Assembly: GCA_001796045.1 (NCBI GenBank)
Contig: MGLN01000124.1
Coordinates: 1-6,771 of the forward strand
DNA: 6,771 nt
Direction: 5' to 3'
DNA from: Caulobacterales bacterium RIFOXYB1_FULL_67_16
Lineage (GTDB): Bacteria; Pseudomonadota; Alphaproteobacteria; Caulobacterales; Caulobacteraceae
The notes beneath the pieces were generated by a model, which searched no databases, was not told where the DNA came from, and saw nothing but the letters and a program-made list of their open reading frames with translations. A program made the position numbers and the translations under genes. Below are positions 6,629-6,771 of the stretch, piece by piece; the stretch's first letter is position 1; every line of letters starts with the position of its first letter.

Positions 6629-6771
6629 TTGGCTTTTGACGCGCGTGTATTGATCCTGGCGGCGCAGGACGGCCGGATCGGGCCTCTGGCGACCGGTCTG
6701 GATGCCCTCGGCTGGACCACCGTCACCGCCCGCGACCTGGCCTCGGCCGAAGCGACGCTGCAGGACTTCCC
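6629..6771 (+). CDS. Receiver-like (CheY-fold) protein N-terminus, partial
   Basis: The first 47 codons of a gene running off the right edge are visible. ARVLILAAQDGRIGPLATGL (residues 5-24) and the following LDALGWTTVTARDLASAEATL resemble the beta1-alpha1-beta2-alpha2 start of a response-regulator receiver domain. The paired acidic residues normally after beta1 are replaced by Ala-Ala (residues 11-12) and only D14 follows, so this domain may not bind Mg2+ or be phosphorylated normally; the phosphoacceptor site is beyond the window. An ATG at 6599 is in frame and would add ten residues, but it lies inside the putative -10. The TTG at 6629 has GGGGAG nine bases upstream and leaves no odd N-terminal extension. 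PopA- or PleD-like regulators with tandem receivers and a GGDEF domain are one possibility, not demonstrated. The gene is divergent from the yihY-like gene. Confidence 0.55.
   Translation, partial: MAFDARVLILAAQDGRIGPLATGLDALGWTTVTARDLASAEATLQDF

Noticed and set aside
6466..6726. 87-residue N-terminal extension of the yihY-like protein
   Set aside because: The extension is basic and unlike the family N-terminus, and it crosses the putative promoter and start of the divergent gene. It would create a 98-bp overlap with that gene.
1..6771. Mobile element, CRISPR array, tRNA or prophage signal
   Set aside because: No direct or inverted terminal repeats, spacer-repeat pattern, tRNA-like cloverleaf, transposase or integrase motifs, or compositional shift were seen by eye.

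Overview
The window is very GC-rich, densely packed chromosomal DNA of an alphaproteobacterium. The best guess is Caulobacterales (Caulobacter or Brevundimonas type). This rests on the base composition, the fused ispD-ispF gene, the dusB (nifR3) gene coupled to a probable sensor-kinase gene and divergent from ispDF, and promoter-like motifs resembling the Caulobacter housekeeping consensus. The genus is an inference from recall, not a search result.

Layout from left to right. A partial minus-strand gene (1-145) has an N-terminus that enters a membrane segment and sits where ntrB is usually found. It overlaps the stop of dusB (minus, 142-1197), a tRNA-dihydrouridine synthase. After a 94-bp divergent spacer comes ispDF (plus, 1292-2446), the bifunctional methylerythritol-phosphate (MEP) pathway enzyme. 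It converges, with a 3-bp gap, on a 764-residue minus-strand membrane protein whose C-terminal domain resembles spermidine synthase (2450-4744). A 39-bp divergent spacer with possible overlapping promoters separates that gene from a stand-alone CinA C-terminal/PncC-type NMN amidase (plus, 4784-5275). The amidase gene overlaps a TusA/SirA-like sulfur-carrier gene (5272-5499) by a GTGA junction. That pair converges, with a 9-bp gap, on a YihY/BrkB-family membrane protein (minus, 5509-6465). A 163-bp divergent spacer follows, with a plausible promoter, and then the first 47 codons of a receiver-like protein running off the right edge.

The genes are mostly unrelated housekeeping functions: tRNA modification, isoprenoid precursor synthesis, pyridine-nucleotide salvage and sulfur transfer. 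They sit as short divergent and convergent units rather than one pathway operon. The two clear same-strand couplings are dusB with the probable kinase gene and pncC with the tusA-like gene. I see no tRNA, rRNA, CRISPR array, insertion sequence, phage gene or compositional island. No intergenic gap exceeds 163 bp. I found no convincing new multi-gene system. The points most worth following are the degenerate receiver at the right edge, the membrane-anchored protein in the ntrB position, the membrane-fused spermidine-synthase-like protein, and the compact divergent promoter region.
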